In this document: piece by piece, positions 46,768-57,158 of the stretch
Layout of the letters: every line of letters starts with the position of its first letter
Position numbering within the stretch: the stretch's first letter is position 1
Assembly: GCA_029289265.1 (NCBI GenBank)
Contig: JARFTX010000008.1
Span: forward strand, 1-64,000
Length of the DNA: 64,000 nt
Direction: 5' to 3'
Source of the DNA: Gammaproteobacteria bacterium
GTDB taxonomy: Bacteria > Pseudomonadota > Gammaproteobacteria > Burkholderiales > Rhodocyclaceae
Program-made: the position numbers and the translations under genes
Notes under the pieces: model-generated
The model's database searches: none
Told to the model about the DNA's origin: nothing
The model's input: the letters and a program-made list of their open reading frames with translations, nothing else

Positions 46768-48291
46768 CTAAGGGCGGCCGGGGGCCTGCGCCGCGGCACG
46801 CTCGGTCCCCGGCGTGTTGCGCCCGCGCAAGCGCGGCGGCAGCGTACCCGTCACGAGCGCCAGCACCGCGAGCGCCCATGCGACGAGATCCCCCCAGCGG
46901 GCATACGGCGTGAGTCCTTGGTAGCCGCGCACGTCAAGCTCGAGCGCGCCGCGCTCGAACTGCGGCAACACGCCGGCAACGCGCCCGTCGGGCTCGATCA
47001 CGGCGGTCATGCCGGTATTGGTCGAACGCAGCATCGGTCGGCCCGTCTCGATTGCGCGCACGCGGGCGATCTGCAGGTGCTGGGGCTGGGCAAGCGAACG
47101 CCCGTACCAGGCGAGATTGGACAGATTGAGCATGAGCGTCGCCTCGGGCAGGCTGCGGATCAGCTCGCGGCCGAAGAGGTCCTCGTAGCAGATGTTCACC
47201 GCGATGCGCTGGCCGCGAAGCGCCATCGGCGGCTGGCTGCGCGGCCCTCGCGTCTGATCCGACATCGGGATGTCGGCAAGCCGGTAGAACCAGCCGAAAA
47301 AGGGCGGCGAGTACTCGCCGAACGGCACGAGATGCTGCTTGGCGTAATACTGCGGTGCCGATTCGCCCAGGCTGATCGCAGCGTTGTAGATGTGACCGGC
47401 GCCGTCGCGGGCGAATACGCCCAATACGACGTCGCGGCCGGCGAGCGCCGACTCGTCGGCGATCTCGTCGAGGTAGCCCCGCGGCAATTGCTCGCGCACC
47501 AGCGGCAACGTGGTCTCGGGCAGCACGACGAGTTCGGCCGCGTGCTCGCGGGCGAGTCGGGCATTGACCTCGAGCCACTCCGCAAGACGCCCCGGCTCCC
47601 ACTTGAGCCCTTGCTCGATGTTGGTCTGCACCAGCGCCACCCGCAGCGGCTCCCCCTCGGGGCTGGTCCAGGCGATGCGCCCCAGGCCCGCGCCGATCCC
47701 GAGCACGACCATCAGCGCGGCGGTGCCGACGAGCGCCGGGGCTCGCACTCGCCAGGGGGTCAGCGCGACCAGCGCCGCCGCAAAGGCGACCAGACCGCCG
47801 ACACCGAAGACGCCGATCACCGGCAGGAATCCCGCCAGCGGGCTGGGCGGCGTCTGCGAGTAGCCCACCGCAAGCCACGGAAAACCGGTGAAGAGCCAGC
47901 CGCGCAGCCACTCCGCGAGCACCCATGCCCCAGCAAACAGCGCAGCCTGCGGAAACGGCCCGCCTTGGCGCAGGCGCACGAAAAGCGCGGTGGCAGCGGC
48001 CGGGAACAGTGCGAGATAGGCGCAGAAGAGGACGATCAACGCGGCCGAGATCGGCATCGGCACGCCGCCATAGCGGTTGAGCGCGACGTAAAGCCACGAC
48101 ACCCCGGCAAGAAATGCCCCGATACCCCAGGAGAAACCGAGTGCGAAACCGCGGCGCGGGCCGCCCGGTGAGCGGGCGACCAGCCAGACCAACACGGCAA
48201 GACTGGCAAGCGCGATTGGGAATGCACCGAACGGCGCAAAGGCGAAAACCGACACCCCGCCGGCGAGCGCCGCGACGACGAGTGCGATCAT
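46768..48291 (-). CDS. lnt: Apolipoprotein N-acyltransferase
   Basis: A 507-residue inner-membrane enzyme adding the third acyl chain to lipoproteins. About six N-terminal helices precede a nitrilase-like periplasmic domain. The triad Glu (VLPETTLPL), Lys (YYAKQHLVPFGEYSP) and Cys (VNICYEDLFGREL) is present. It overlaps corC by four bases, a common proteobacterial pair. Confidence 0.96.
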   Translation of the reverse strand: MIALVVAALAGGVSVFAFAPFGAFPIALASLAVLVWLVARSPGGPRRGFALGFSWGIGAFLAGVSWLYVALNRYGGVPMPISAALIVLFCAYLALFPAAATALFVRLRQGGPFPQAALFAGAWVLAEWLRGWLFTGFPWLAVGYSQTPPSPLAGFLPVIGVFGVGGLVAFAAALVALTPWRVRAPALVGTAALMVVLGIGAGLGRIAWTSPEGEPLRVALVQTNIEQGLKWEPGRLAEWLEVNARLAREHAAELVVLPETTLPLVREQLPRGYLDEIADESALAGRDVVLGVFARDGAGHIYNAAISLGESAPQYYAKQHLVPFGEYSPPFFGWFYRLADIPMSDQTRGPRSQPPMALRGQRIAVNICYEDLFGRELIRSLPEATLMLNLSNLAWYGRSLAQPQHLQIARVRAIETGRPMLRSTNTGMTAVIEPDGRVAGVLPQFERGALELDVRGYQGLTPYARWGDLVAWALAVLALVTGTLPPRLRGRNTPGTERAAAQAPGRP

Positions 48292-49136
48292 TCGGCGGCG
48301 AAGGGAGCTGCGGCCGGCGCGCAGCGCTCGACGAGCAGCGTGTGCACGCGCCGGCTGTCGGCACGCAGCACCTGGATCTTCATGCCCTCGATCTCAATCG
48401 TCTCGCCGCGCTTAGGCAATCGGCCGAGGTGGCGGATGACCAGGCCACCGACGGTGTCGTAGTCCTCATCGCTGAAATCGGTCGCGAAGGCGTGGTTGAA
48501 GTCGACGATCTCGGTGGTCGCCTTGACCCGGTAACGGCCGCTCTGGTCGAGCCGGATGCTGTCGCCGGCCTCGTCGAAGTCGTACTCGTCCTCGATGTCG
48601 CCCACCACCTGCTCGAGGATGTCCTCGATCGTCACCAGCCCGGCCACGCCGCCGTATTCGTCGACGACGATGGCCATGTGGTTGCGGCTGACGCGGAACT
48701 CGCGCAGCAGCACGTTGAGGCGCTTGGATTCGGGCACGAACACCGCCGGGCGCAACATGTCGCGCAGGTCGAACTCACGTCCGGCGTAGTAGCGCAGCAA
48801 GTCCTTGGCGAGAAAGATCCCGATCACGTCGTCCTTGCCTTCGTCGACCACGGGAAAACGGGAATGGGCCGTGTCGATGACGAAATCGGCGATCTTCTCG
48901 ATCGGATCGCCGACGCGGATGACGTCCATCTGGGCCCGGGGAATCATGACTTCGCTCACCTGCATCTCCGACATCTGCAGCGCACCCTCGATAATCGAGA
49001 GCGCGTCGACATCGATCAGGCTACGGTCGCAGGCGGCACGAAGCTGCGCGAGGAGGTCTTCGCGATCTTCCGGCTCGCGCGAGAGAAACGCCGAAAGTCG
49101 CTCCAGTAATGAGGGTTTGCCCGGGGAACTGTCCAT
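48288..49136 (-). CDS. corC: CorC/HlyC family transporter-associated protein
   Basis: A 282-residue cytoplasmic protein with two CBS domains (about 60-190; VMIPRAQMDVIRVGDP and FVPESKRLNVLLREFR with GLVTIEDILEQVVGDIEDE) and a C-terminal CorC_HlyC domain. It has been linked to magnesium and cobalt efflux. The start at 49136 (MDSSPGKPSLLERLS) matches the family; an in-frame GTG at 49226 would overlap the ybeY stop as GTGA and add 30 unusual residues, so it cannot be excluded. Confidence 0.93.
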   Translation of the reverse strand: MDSSPGKPSLLERLSAFLSREPEDREDLLAQLRAACDRSLIDVDALSIIEGALQMSEMQVSEVMIPRAQMDVIRVGDPIEKIADFVIDTAHSRFPVVDEGKDDVIGIFLAKDLLRYYAGREFDLRDMLRPAVFVPESKRLNVLLREFRVSRNHMAIVVDEYGGVAGLVTIEDILEQVVGDIEDEYDFDEAGDSIRLDQSGRYRVKATTEIVDFNHAFATDFSDEDYDTVGGLVIRHLGRLPKRGETIEIEGMKIQVLRADSRRVHTLLVERCAPAAAPFAAE

Positions 49137-49222
49137 TGAGTGTGTGTCGTTGTGGAGCCAGGATTTGGAATTCGCGGGCTTGGGCTTCGCGCATCCCAAA
49201 TCCTGGCCTTCTCGCCCCCGTG

Positions 49223-49716
49223 TCACGCGTAAGGGTCCGGGTACCCCAGCGCGGCGAGAATTTCCGACTCCAGTGCCTCCATACGGTCCGCCTCGACCGT
49301 CTCCTCGTGGTCATAGCCCTGTAAATGCAGCATACCATGCACGACGAGGTGGGCGAAATGCGCTTCCGGCGCCTTGCCCTGCCCGGCCGCCTCGCGCACG
49401 ACCACCGGCACGCAGATCACCAGATCGCCGGCGAGCGTGCCGGCCTCGGCCGCATCGGCGCCCGCAGGTGCTTCGACGTCATCGGGCACGGCCTCGTCGT
49501 AGACGAAGGTCAGGACGTTGGTCGCGTAATCCTTGCCCCGGTAGTCGCGATTGAGTTGTTGCCCCTCGGCCTCGCCGACCAGGCGCACGGCGACCTCGGC
49601 CGAGCCACTGCGCAGCGCCGCGCGCGCCCAGCGGCGGATCTGCACCGCCCTCGGGGCGAACACCCGATCGCCGGCCCCGAGCGCCCGCTGCACGCTCAGG
49701 GCAAGTCTCGGCGCAC

Positions 49717-49720
<4 letters not shown>
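49223..49720 (-). CDS. ybeY: Endoribonuclease YbeY (rRNA maturation factor)
   Basis: A 165-residue metal-dependent RNase that helps 16S rRNA 3'-end maturation and ribosome quality control. The zinc motif [15 protein letters not shown] has the three conserved His residues. The N-terminal part (about 1-25) is loosely conserved. It overlaps phoH by four bases; the phoH-ybeY-corC-lnt order is widespread. Confidence 0.95.
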
Positions 49721-50727
<1,007 letters not shown>

Positions 50728-52062
50728 TCACGACTCCTGGACGACGATCTCGCCGCGCAGGCTGTGCGGCAGCGCGGCGGTGATGGTGACGTCGACGAAG
50801 TGGCCGACGAGGCGCGGATTGCCGGCGAAATTGACGACGCGATTGTTCGCGGTGCGGCCGGCGAGTTCCGCCGCGTTCTTGCGCGACGGCCCCTCGACCA
50901 GGACGCGCTCGCGCTGCCCCACCATCGCGCGGCTGATCGCCTGCACCTGCTCGTCGAGCCGCGCCTGCAGCCGCGCGAGCCAGGCGAGCTTGGTCGCCTG
51001 CGGCACCGGGTCGTCGAGCTCGGCCGCGGGCGTGCCCGGGCGCGGGCTGTAGACGAAGCTGAACGACGCATCGAATCCGACCTCGTCGATCAGGCGCATG
51101 GTCTTGTCGAAGTCCTCCTCGGTCTCGCCCGGAAAGCCGACGATGAAATCCGACGACAGCGACAGATCCGGCCGCACCGCCCGCAGGCGGCGCACCAGCG
51201 ACTTGTACTCGAGCGCCGTGTAGCCGCGCTTCATCGCCGCGAGCACGCGATCCGAGCCCGACTGCACGGGCAGGTGCAGATGGCTCACCAGCTTCGGGAT
51301 CCGGGCGTAGGCGTCGACGATGCGCTGCGTCATCTCGCGCGGATGCGAAGTCGTGTAGCGCAGCCGCTCGATGCCGGGCACCTCGGCGACGCACTCGAGC
51401 AGGAAGGCGAAGTCGCCGGTCTCGCCGCCGCGCGTGATCTCGCCGCGCCAGGCATTGACGTTCTGGCCGAGCAGCGTCACCTCCTTCACACCCTGTGCCG
51501 CCAGCCCCGCCACTTCGGCGAGGACGTCGTCGAGGGGCCGCGAGACCTCCTCGCCGCGCGTGTAGGGCACGACACAGAAGGTGCAGTACTTGGAGCAGCC
51601 CTCCATGATCGACACGAAGGCGCTCGCGCCCTCGACGCGCGCCGGCGGCAGGTTGTCGAACTTCTCGATCTCGGGGAAGGAGATATCGACCTGCGAGCGG
51701 CCGCTGCGACGCCGCTCGGCAATGAGCTGCGGCAGCCGGTGCAGCGTCTGCGGGCCGAACACGAGGTCGACGAAGGGCGCACGCGCGACGATCGCCTCGC
51801 CTTCCTGGCTCGCAACGCAGCCGCCGACGCCGATGATCAGCTCGGGCCTGGCCTGCTTGAGGTGGCGCACCCGCCCCAGATCGTGGAACACCCTCTCCTG
51901 CGCCTTCTCGCGCACCGAGCAGGTGTTGAAGAGGATGACGTCCGCCTCCTCGGGGTTATCCGTCTTCTCCAGCCCCTCGCTGGAGCCCAGCACATCCGCC
52001 ATCTTGTCCGAGTCGTACTCGTTCATCTGGCAACCGAAGGTGCGGATGTAAAGCTTCTTCAT
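50728..52062 (-). CDS. miaB: tRNA-2-methylthio-N6-dimethylallyladenosine synthase
   Basis: A 444-residue radical-SAM enzyme that methylthiolates i6A37 of tRNAs reading UNN codons. The UPF0004 N-terminal domain ([29 protein letters not shown]) binds one cluster, the radical-SAM cluster is in [17 protein letters not shown], and a TRAM domain closes the protein. It is the first gene of the leftward block and is divergent from tRNA-Met. Confidence 0.98.
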   Translation of the reverse strand: MKKLYIRTFGCQMNEYDSDKMADVLGSSEGLEKTDNPEEADVILFNTCSVREKAQERVFHDLGRVRHLKQARPELIIGVGGCVASQEGEAIVARAPFVDLVFGPQTLHRLPQLIAERRRSGRSQVDISFPEIEKFDNLPPARVEGASAFVSIMEGCSKYCTFCVVPYTRGEEVSRPLDDVLAEVAGLAAQGVKEVTLLGQNVNAWRGEITRGGETGDFAFLLECVAEVPGIERLRYTTSHPREMTQRIVDAYARIPKLVSHLHLPVQSGSDRVLAAMKRGYTALEYKSLVRRLRAVRPDLSLSSDFIVGFPGETEEDFDKTMRLIDEVGFDASFSFVYSPRPGTPAAELDDPVPQATKLAWLARLQARLDEQVQAISRAMVGQRERVLVEGPSRKNAAELAGRTANNRVVNFAGNPRLVGHFVDVTITAALPHSLRGEIVVQES

Positions 52063-52077
52063 CGCAATGCTTCCAAC

Positions 52078-52107
52078 TTGACGCGTAAAACCTCGAACCG
52101 CTATATT
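52078..52107 (+). promoter_or_regulatory. Promoter of tRNA-Met
   Basis: TTGACG (52078-52083) and TATATT (52102-52107) are separated by 18 bases and lie 14 bases before the mature tRNA 5' end. Position and match make it a confident sigma-70 promoter for the tRNA. Confidence 0.8.
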
Positions 52108-52120
52108 AGCAGGCTTGCGT

Positions 52121-52197
52121 GGTGATGTAGCTCAGACGGTTAGAGCGACGGATTCATAACCCGTAGGTCGGCGGTTCGATTCCGCCCATCACCACCA
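52121..52197 (+). tRNA. tRNA-Met (CAT), elongator type
   Basis: A 77-base cloverleaf: acceptor GGTGATG pairs with CATCACC, D-arm GCTC/GAGC, anticodon loop TTCATAA (CAT), T-arm GGCGG/CCGCC with TTCGATT, and an encoded CCA at 52195-52197. The acceptor starts with a G-C pair at position 1, unlike initiator tRNA-fMet, so it is an elongator. The closing pair of the anticodon stem (A31 and C39) is a mismatch. No element is inserted here. Confidence 0.96.
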
Positions 52198-52212
52198 TTC
52201 GAACATCGTTGC

Positions 52213-52249
52213 GAAACAGGGCCCGGGCGACCGGGCCCTGTTTCGTTCA
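52213..52249 (+). terminator. Terminator after tRNA-Met
   Basis: A 14-pair perfect stem (GAAACAGGGCCCGG with CCGGGCCCTGTTTC) and GCGA tetraloop lies 15 bases after the CCA end. The T-run is short, but the stem is very strong. It would also end leftward transcription from apaH. Confidence 0.8.
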
Positions 52250-52321
52250 AGGCCTGCTGCGCCAAGCGCGAGGCCCCCTCAAACGGATTCGATGGGCCCG
52301 CCCGGACCGCGCGCGATGCCT

Positions 52322-53119
52322 TCATGCCCGAACCTGAAACACCTCGCCGTCCTCGAGCCGCAGCGCAGTGAGCTTGCCGCCCCATACGCAGCCCGAGTCG
52401 AGCGCGATCAGGCCTGGCGCGCGATAAAAGCCGAGCGCCGACCAATGACCGCACACTATGGTGTGGTCGGCGTGGGCCCGCCCGGGCACCTCGAACCACG
52501 GGACCGTACCGGGTGGCGCCTTCTCGGGTGGCCCCTTGGCGCGCAGCGCGAGTCGCCCATCGGGCGTGCAGAAACGCATGCGCGTGAGGACATTGACGAT
52601 CATGCGCAAGCGATCCCATCCCGCCAGTGCGTTGTCCCAGCGGTCCGGGCGATCGCCGTGCAGATGGCGCAGGAACGCGCGAGCCTGCTCCCCTGCGAGC
52701 GCCGCCTCGACCTCGCGCGCGAGCGCCGCGGCCTGGGCGACCGACCATTGCGGCAGGAGGCCGGCATGCACCATCACGTAGCCACCCTCGGCGTGCAGGA
52801 TCGACCGCCGGGCGAGCCAGTCGAGCAACTCCTCGCGATCAGGTGCCTCCAGCACGCGCGCAAGCGTATCGTCCTTGCCGCGTCGGGAAAAACCGGCCGC
52901 GAGCATCAGCAGATAGAGATCGTGATTACCCAGGACCACCGTCGCCGTCTCGCCGAGGGCGCGAACGAAGCGCAGCACCTGCAGCGAGCCAGGGCCGCGA
53001 TTGACCAGATCGCCGACGATCCACAGCCGGTCCGCAGCGGGATCGAAACGCACGCCATCGAGCAGGCGCTCGAGCGCGACGTGGCAGCCCTGGATGTCGC
53101 CGATCGCATATACGGCCAT
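52322..53119 (-). CDS. apaH: Bis(5'-nucleosyl)-tetraphosphatase, symmetrical
   Basis: A 265-residue metallophosphoesterase cleaving Ap4A to two ADP. Motifs in order: AIGDIQGC, VGDLVNRGPGSLQVL, LGNHDLYLLMLAAGF and GGYVMVHAGLLPQWS, then IVCGHWSALG. The His and Asp ligands are all present. It is the last gene of the leftward polysaccharide block, 113 bases downstream of the capD-like gene, though it is probably unrelated to polysaccharide. Confidence 0.96.
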   Translation of the reverse strand: MAVYAIGDIQGCHVALERLLDGVRFDPAADRLWIVGDLVNRGPGSLQVLRFVRALGETATVVLGNHDLYLLMLAAGFSRRGKDDTLARVLEAPDREELLDWLARRSILHAEGGYVMVHAGLLPQWSVAQAAALAREVEAALAGEQARAFLRHLHGDRPDRWDNALAGWDRLRMIVNVLTRMRFCTPDGRLALRAKGPPEKAPPGTVPWFEVPGRAHADHTIVCGHWSALGFYRAPGLIALDSGCVWGGKLTALRLEDGEVFQVRA

Positions 53120-53232
53120 CTAATCGAACGTTGCCTCGAGTCAGATCGGACAGTAGCACCACAAGGTGGCGAGAAGCCGCATGATAACCCCGTCTCGCAT
53201 CCTGGAAGCCCGCGGACGCCGCGTGTCGGTGG

Positions 53233-55176
53233 TCAATGGCGCGCCGGCTCGTACTCCGGCACCCAGCGTCGCAGACCAGCGCGGACCTCGTCGTCAGACA
53301 TCGGCCCCGGCTGGCCGAGCCACGATGCCAGCTCTTCCAGAAAGCCGTCCTCAACCGGGCGCGAACGCGCGATGCGCAACTTCGGGTGCGGCGTCTCGCG
53401 CGTGTGCTCGGCGTCCGCGAGAAGCTCCTCATAGAGTTTCTCGCCCGGCCGCAGCCCCGAGAATTCGATGCGGATCTCGTTCTCCGTGTAGCCGGACAGC
53501 CGGATCATGTTGCGCGCGAGGTCCGCAATACGCACCGGCTCGCCCATGTCGAGCACGAACACCTCGCCGCCCTCGCCCATCGCCGCCGCCTGCAACACCA
53601 ACTGCGCCGCCTCGGGAATCGACATGAAATAGCGCGTGATCTCCGGGTGTGTCACCGTTACCGGGCCGCCCCGCTCGATCTGCTCCTGGAATTTCGGGAT
53701 CACGCTGCCGGTGCTGCCCAGCACATTGCCGAAACGGACGATCTCGAACTGCGTGCCGGTCGCCTCTCGCTCGACGGCCATGCCGTCAATGACCTGGACG
53801 TCATCGGCGCTGTCCGATCCGATCGATGACCACCTCGAGCGTCCTTCGTCGGCGCACTCGCCCGCCCGGCGCCTATCGTGCTCCATCGCCTCGCACGCCA
53901 TCTCGGCCAGTCGCTTGGTCGCACCCATTACGTTGGTGGGATTTACCGCCTTGTCGGTCGAGATCAGCACGAATCGGGCGGCCCCGTGGCGGCGCGCGCA
54001 CTCGGCCGCGCACAGGGTTCCGAGCACGTTGTTGCGCACCGCCTGCCAGGCATTGCCTACCTCCATCAGCGGCACGTGCTTGTAGGCCGCGGCGTGGAAT
54101 ACCACCTGCGGGCGCCATGCGGAGAAGACTTCGTCGAGCCGCCCGACATCCTTCACGTCCCCCGCGAGCGGCACGATGGCCACCTCCGGACGATGGTTCG
54201 CGAACCACTGCTCGAGGGTGTAGAGGGCGAACTCGTTCAGCTCGAACAGCACCAGCCGCGCTGGTCCGAAGCGCGCGACCTGGCGGCAGAGCTCGCTGCC
54301 GATCGAGCCGCCAGCGCCGGTTACCAACACAGTCTTGCCACGGAGCATCGTCTGCACATTGCCCGAGTCGATCCGCACGGCATCGCGCCCCAGCAGGTCT
54401 TGAATGGCGACACGACGCAGCGCAGACACCGCCACGCGGCCCGACATCAGATCCTCGAGGCGCGGCACCGTAAACACTTGGGCGCCGGCACTGACGGCCA
54501 GATCGGTCGCCGCGCGACGCGTCTCACTCGCGGCCGAAGGCATCGCCAGAATGACGTGTCGAGCCTTCTCCGCTTCGAGGACCGCCGGAATGGCGCTGAT
54601 TGGGCCGAGTACCCGATGCCCGAACAACTCGCGTCCGCGTTTGGCGGGGTCGTCATCGACCAGGCCGACAACGCGCCAGTCAGCGCTGCGCTCCAGTTCG
54701 CGCACGAGCATTGCACCGCCGGTGCCAGCGCCGACCACGACTACCGGCTTGCCTTGAGCGATCAGGCCGCCATATAGGCGGTGCTCCTTCCACATGCGCC
54801 ACGCCGCACGGCCACCGCCCATAACCAGGAGCAGCAGCAGCGGGTAGAGCACGAGGACCGACCGGGGGATCGCCAGTCCGCCCGTGCGACCCAGCACCGC
54901 CCACAGAAGCAGGCCCGCGCTCGACACCGCCACCGCCCAAAGCACGCGCTTGAGGTCGGGGAGACTCGCGAAGATCCACAGGCCGCGGTAGAGCCCGGCC
55001 CAGCGGCAAGCCACTCCATGAACCAAGAGCAAGGCGGCAAGTCCCCAAACTATCTGCTCGGTATAGGGGGCCGGCCAGTTGAAATTAAAGCGGATCATGA
55101 AGCCGCCGACCCAGGCGACCACCACCGCAAAAAGATCGAACAGAAAAACCAGTGCTGAATAGGTAATCGTCTTCAT
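53233..55176 (-). CDS. Membrane nucleotide-sugar 4,6-dehydratase (CapD/WbpM/PglF family)
   Basis: A 647-residue protein with four N-terminal membrane helices (about 1-120), a first Rossmann region (VVVVGAGTGGAMLVREL) and a catalytic SDR domain (VLVTGAGGSIGSELCRQ). The triad follows the WbpM pattern, with Met in place of Tyr: STDK near 406 and VMGATKR near 416-422. Such enzymes convert UDP-GlcNAc to the 4-keto-6-deoxy sugar, the first step to QuiNAc or bacillosamine. Residues about 432-475 are an unusual charged insert before VRFGNVLGS. It lies downstream of aminotransferase and acetyltransferase genes that fit the same pathway. Confidence 0.93.
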   Translation of the reverse strand: MKTITYSALVFLFDLFAVVVAWVGGFMIRFNFNWPAPYTEQIVWGLAALLLVHGVACRWAGLYRGLWIFASLPDLKRVLWAVAVSSAGLLLWAVLGRTGGLAIPRSVLVLYPLLLLLVMGGGRAAWRMWKEHRLYGGLIAQGKPVVVVGAGTGGAMLVRELERSADWRVVGLVDDDPAKRGRELFGHRVLGPISAIPAVLEAEKARHVILAMPSAASETRRAATDLAVSAGAQVFTVPRLEDLMSGRVAVSALRRVAIQDLLGRDAVRIDSGNVQTMLRGKTVLVTGAGGSIGSELCRQVARFGPARLVLFELNEFALYTLEQWFANHRPEVAIVPLAGDVKDVGRLDEVFSAWRPQVVFHAAAYKHVPLMEVGNAWQAVRNNVLGTLCAAECARRHGAARFVLISTDKAVNPTNVMGATKRLAEMACEAMEHDRRRAGECADEGRSRWSSIGSDSADDVQVIDGMAVEREATGTQFEIVRFGNVLGSTGSVIPKFQEQIERGGPVTVTHPEITRYFMSIPEAAQLVLQAAAMGEGGEVFVLDMGEPVRIADLARNMIRLSGYTENEIRIEFSGLRPGEKLYEELLADAEHTRETPHPKLRIARSRPVEDGFLEELASWLGQPGPMSDDEVRAGLRRWVPEYEPARH

Positions 55177-55320
55177 GTCAGGAGCGGATGCGGGTCCAGT
55201 TCATCTCGACTTTCGGAGCCAGCCGACACTTGGCCGCCATACCATTTCCGGGCCGCAAGCGTCATTCACCGCTTGAGCCGGGCGCTTCGCCCCGGCGTTG
55301 ATCGGCGGCCCGCCGACCAT

Positions 55321-56496
55321 TCAACGCGCCGCCATCGCCATCACCGTCTCCAGTGCTCGGCAGGTCTGCTCGATCTCGGGTTCGCCGAGGCCCGGATGCA
55401 CCAGAAACATCAGGCTCGTTTCGCCCAGTTCGCGCGCCACGGGCAGCCTCGAGCGCGGCTGCCACCCCGTGCCCTCGAACGCCTTCTCCAGATACACCTC
55501 GGAACACGAACCGGCGTAGCAAGGCACGCCGCGAGCGGCGATCGCCTCCAGGATGCGGTCACGGCTCCAGCCCTCGCACAGGCGCTCGGGCTCGACGAAG
55601 ACGTAGCACTTGTAGGCTGCGTGTTCGATCGCGTCGGGCTGGACGGGGACGCGCAGGCCAGGCAGCCCGCGGCAGTGCGTCCAGATCGCCTCGGCATTAC
55701 GCAATCTTTCGACATGCCAGGAGGGCATGCGCGCGAGCTGGATGCGCCCGATCGCGGCCTGCATTTCCATCATTCGCCAGTTGGTGCCGAAACTCTCGTG
55801 GAGCCAGCGAAAACCGGGCGGATGCTGCCGTTCGTACACGGCTTCCCAGCTCTTGCCATGATCCTTGTACGACCACATCCTCGCCCACAGCCCCCGGTCG
55901 TTGGTCGTGACCATGCCGCCTTCGCCACCCGTGGTCATGATCTTGTCCTGGCAGAACGACCACGCGCCAACGTGTCCGATCGAACCGACCGAGCGCCCCT
56001 TGTAGCGGGCGCCGTGCGCCTGGGCGCAGTCTTCGATGACAAACAGGTCGCGCTCGGCGGCAAGCGCCATGATCGGATCCATATCGCACGGCCAGCCGGC
56101 GAGATGAACGCAGATCACCGCGCGACAGCGAGGCGTGAGCACGGCGCGGATCGACTCGGCGGTGATATTTTGGGAGTCGCGATCGACGTCGGCGAACACC
56201 GGCGCCGCGCCCGCGTTGACGATGGCGGACACCGACGCAAGAAAGGTGCGCGGCGTGACCACGACCTCGTCCCCCGGACCGATGCCGAGCGCCTTGAGTG
56301 CGACGTCGAGCGCAACCGTGCCATTTGCCAGCGCGACGGCGTGGCGGGCGCCGACCCAGGCGGCGAACTCGCTCTCGAACTCGCGGCACACTTGCCCGGT
56401 CCAGTAATTGACACGGTTCGAGAGCAGCACGTCGCGTACCGCATCGGCCTCCTCCGCGGTGAAACAGGGCCAGGGCGGAAACGGGGTGTTCAACAT
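55321..56496 (-). CDS. DegT/DnrJ/EryC1/StrS (PglE-like) sugar aminotransferase
   Basis: A 391-residue PLP enzyme aminating a 4-keto-6-deoxy UDP-sugar at C4. The PLP lysine is Lys185 (FCQDKIMTTGGEGGM), with FVIEDCAQAHGARY and the N-terminal strand NRVNYWTGQV being typical. The start at 56496 overlaps the upstream acetyltransferase by seven bases. With the dehydratase and acetyltransferase it would make UDP-di-N-acetylbacillosamine or a close relative; the exact sugar is inference. Confidence 0.92.
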   Translation of the reverse strand: MLNTPFPPWPCFTAEEADAVRDVLLSNRVNYWTGQVCREFESEFAAWVGARHAVALANGTVALDVALKALGIGPGDEVVVTPRTFLASVSAIVNAGAAPVFADVDRDSQNITAESIRAVLTPRCRAVICVHLAGWPCDMDPIMALAAERDLFVIEDCAQAHGARYKGRSVGSIGHVGAWSFCQDKIMTTGGEGGMVTTNDRGLWARMWSYKDHGKSWEAVYERQHPPGFRWLHESFGTNWRMMEMQAAIGRIQLARMPSWHVERLRNAEAIWTHCRGLPGLRVPVQPDAIEHAAYKCYVFVEPERLCEGWSRDRILEAIAARGVPCYAGSCSEVYLEKAFEGTGWQPRSRLPVARELGETSLMFLVHPGLGEPEIEQTCRALETVMAMAAR

Positions 56497-57158
56497 GCCC
56501 GCTCCTTGACCAGCGGCCGCGCCGGGTTGCCGACCACCGTGACGCCCGGCGGCACGTCGCGCGTCACCACCGCGCCCATGCCGACCACCGCGCCGCGCCC
56601 GATCACCAGCGGCCGCCCGGGACGCCCCTGCCTGATCACCGCACCGGCCCCGATGTAGGCGTGATCCTCGATCACCACGTTGCCGTTGCACTTCACGCCG
56701 GGCGCGAACGTCACGAAGTCGCCGATCACGCAGTCGTGCTCGACGTAGCTGTACAGGTTGGCGTGGAAATGGCGACCAATGCGGATGTTGGAGGTGAGCG
56801 TGACGAACGGGCTGAGGATCGCGCCTTCGCCGAGTTCGACGTCGTCCATCATGAACACGTTCGGCGCGATCACTTCCCACGGAAAAAGCCCGTCGGATAA
56901 GCAGCGTTCGGCGATCCGCGCGCGAATCGCTCCGTGAGCAAGCGCAAGGGCGACCCGATGCTCGTCCGCATCGATTGCAAGAAAATTCGCATAGCGAAGG
57001 ACCCGGTGCCCATTGATCGATGCCGCATGATGCTCGTCATCCACGAACACCAGGCGGTCCACCGGAATTCCTTCCCGGCGCAACTGCTCGCGCGCAAGAG
57101 GCATGACGCCACGCCCGCAACCGCCTGCGCCGTAGACCGCATAGACGCCATGCTTCAT
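56490..57158 (-). CDS. PglD/NeuD-family sugar acetyltransferase
   Basis: A 222-residue protein with an N-terminal Rossmann-like PglD domain (YAVYGAGGCGRGVMPLARE) and a left-handed beta-helix of hexapeptide repeats (about 95-215). The catalytic His is His141 (YVEHDCVIGDF). PglD acetylates the 4-amino group of the UDP-amino sugar with acetyl-CoA. Its neighbours encode the aminotransferase and the phosphoglycosyl transferase, with overlaps of seven and four bases. Confidence 0.92.
   Translation of the reverse strand: MKHGVYAVYGAGGCGRGVMPLAREQLRREGIPVDRLVFVDDEHHAASINGHRVLRYANFLAIDADEHRVALALAHGAIRARIAERCLSDGLFPWEVIAPNVFMMDDVELGEGAILSPFVTLTSNIRIGRHFHANLYSYVEHDCVIGDFVTFAPGVKCNGNVVIEDHAYIGAGAVIRQGRPGRPLVIGRGAVVGMGAVVTRDVPPGVTVVGNPARPLVKERAC

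Noticed and set aside
52121-52197. tRNA-Met as an integration site of a mobile element
   Set aside because: The tRNA is complete, no integrase is near, and no repeat of its 3' end was noticed in the flanks.
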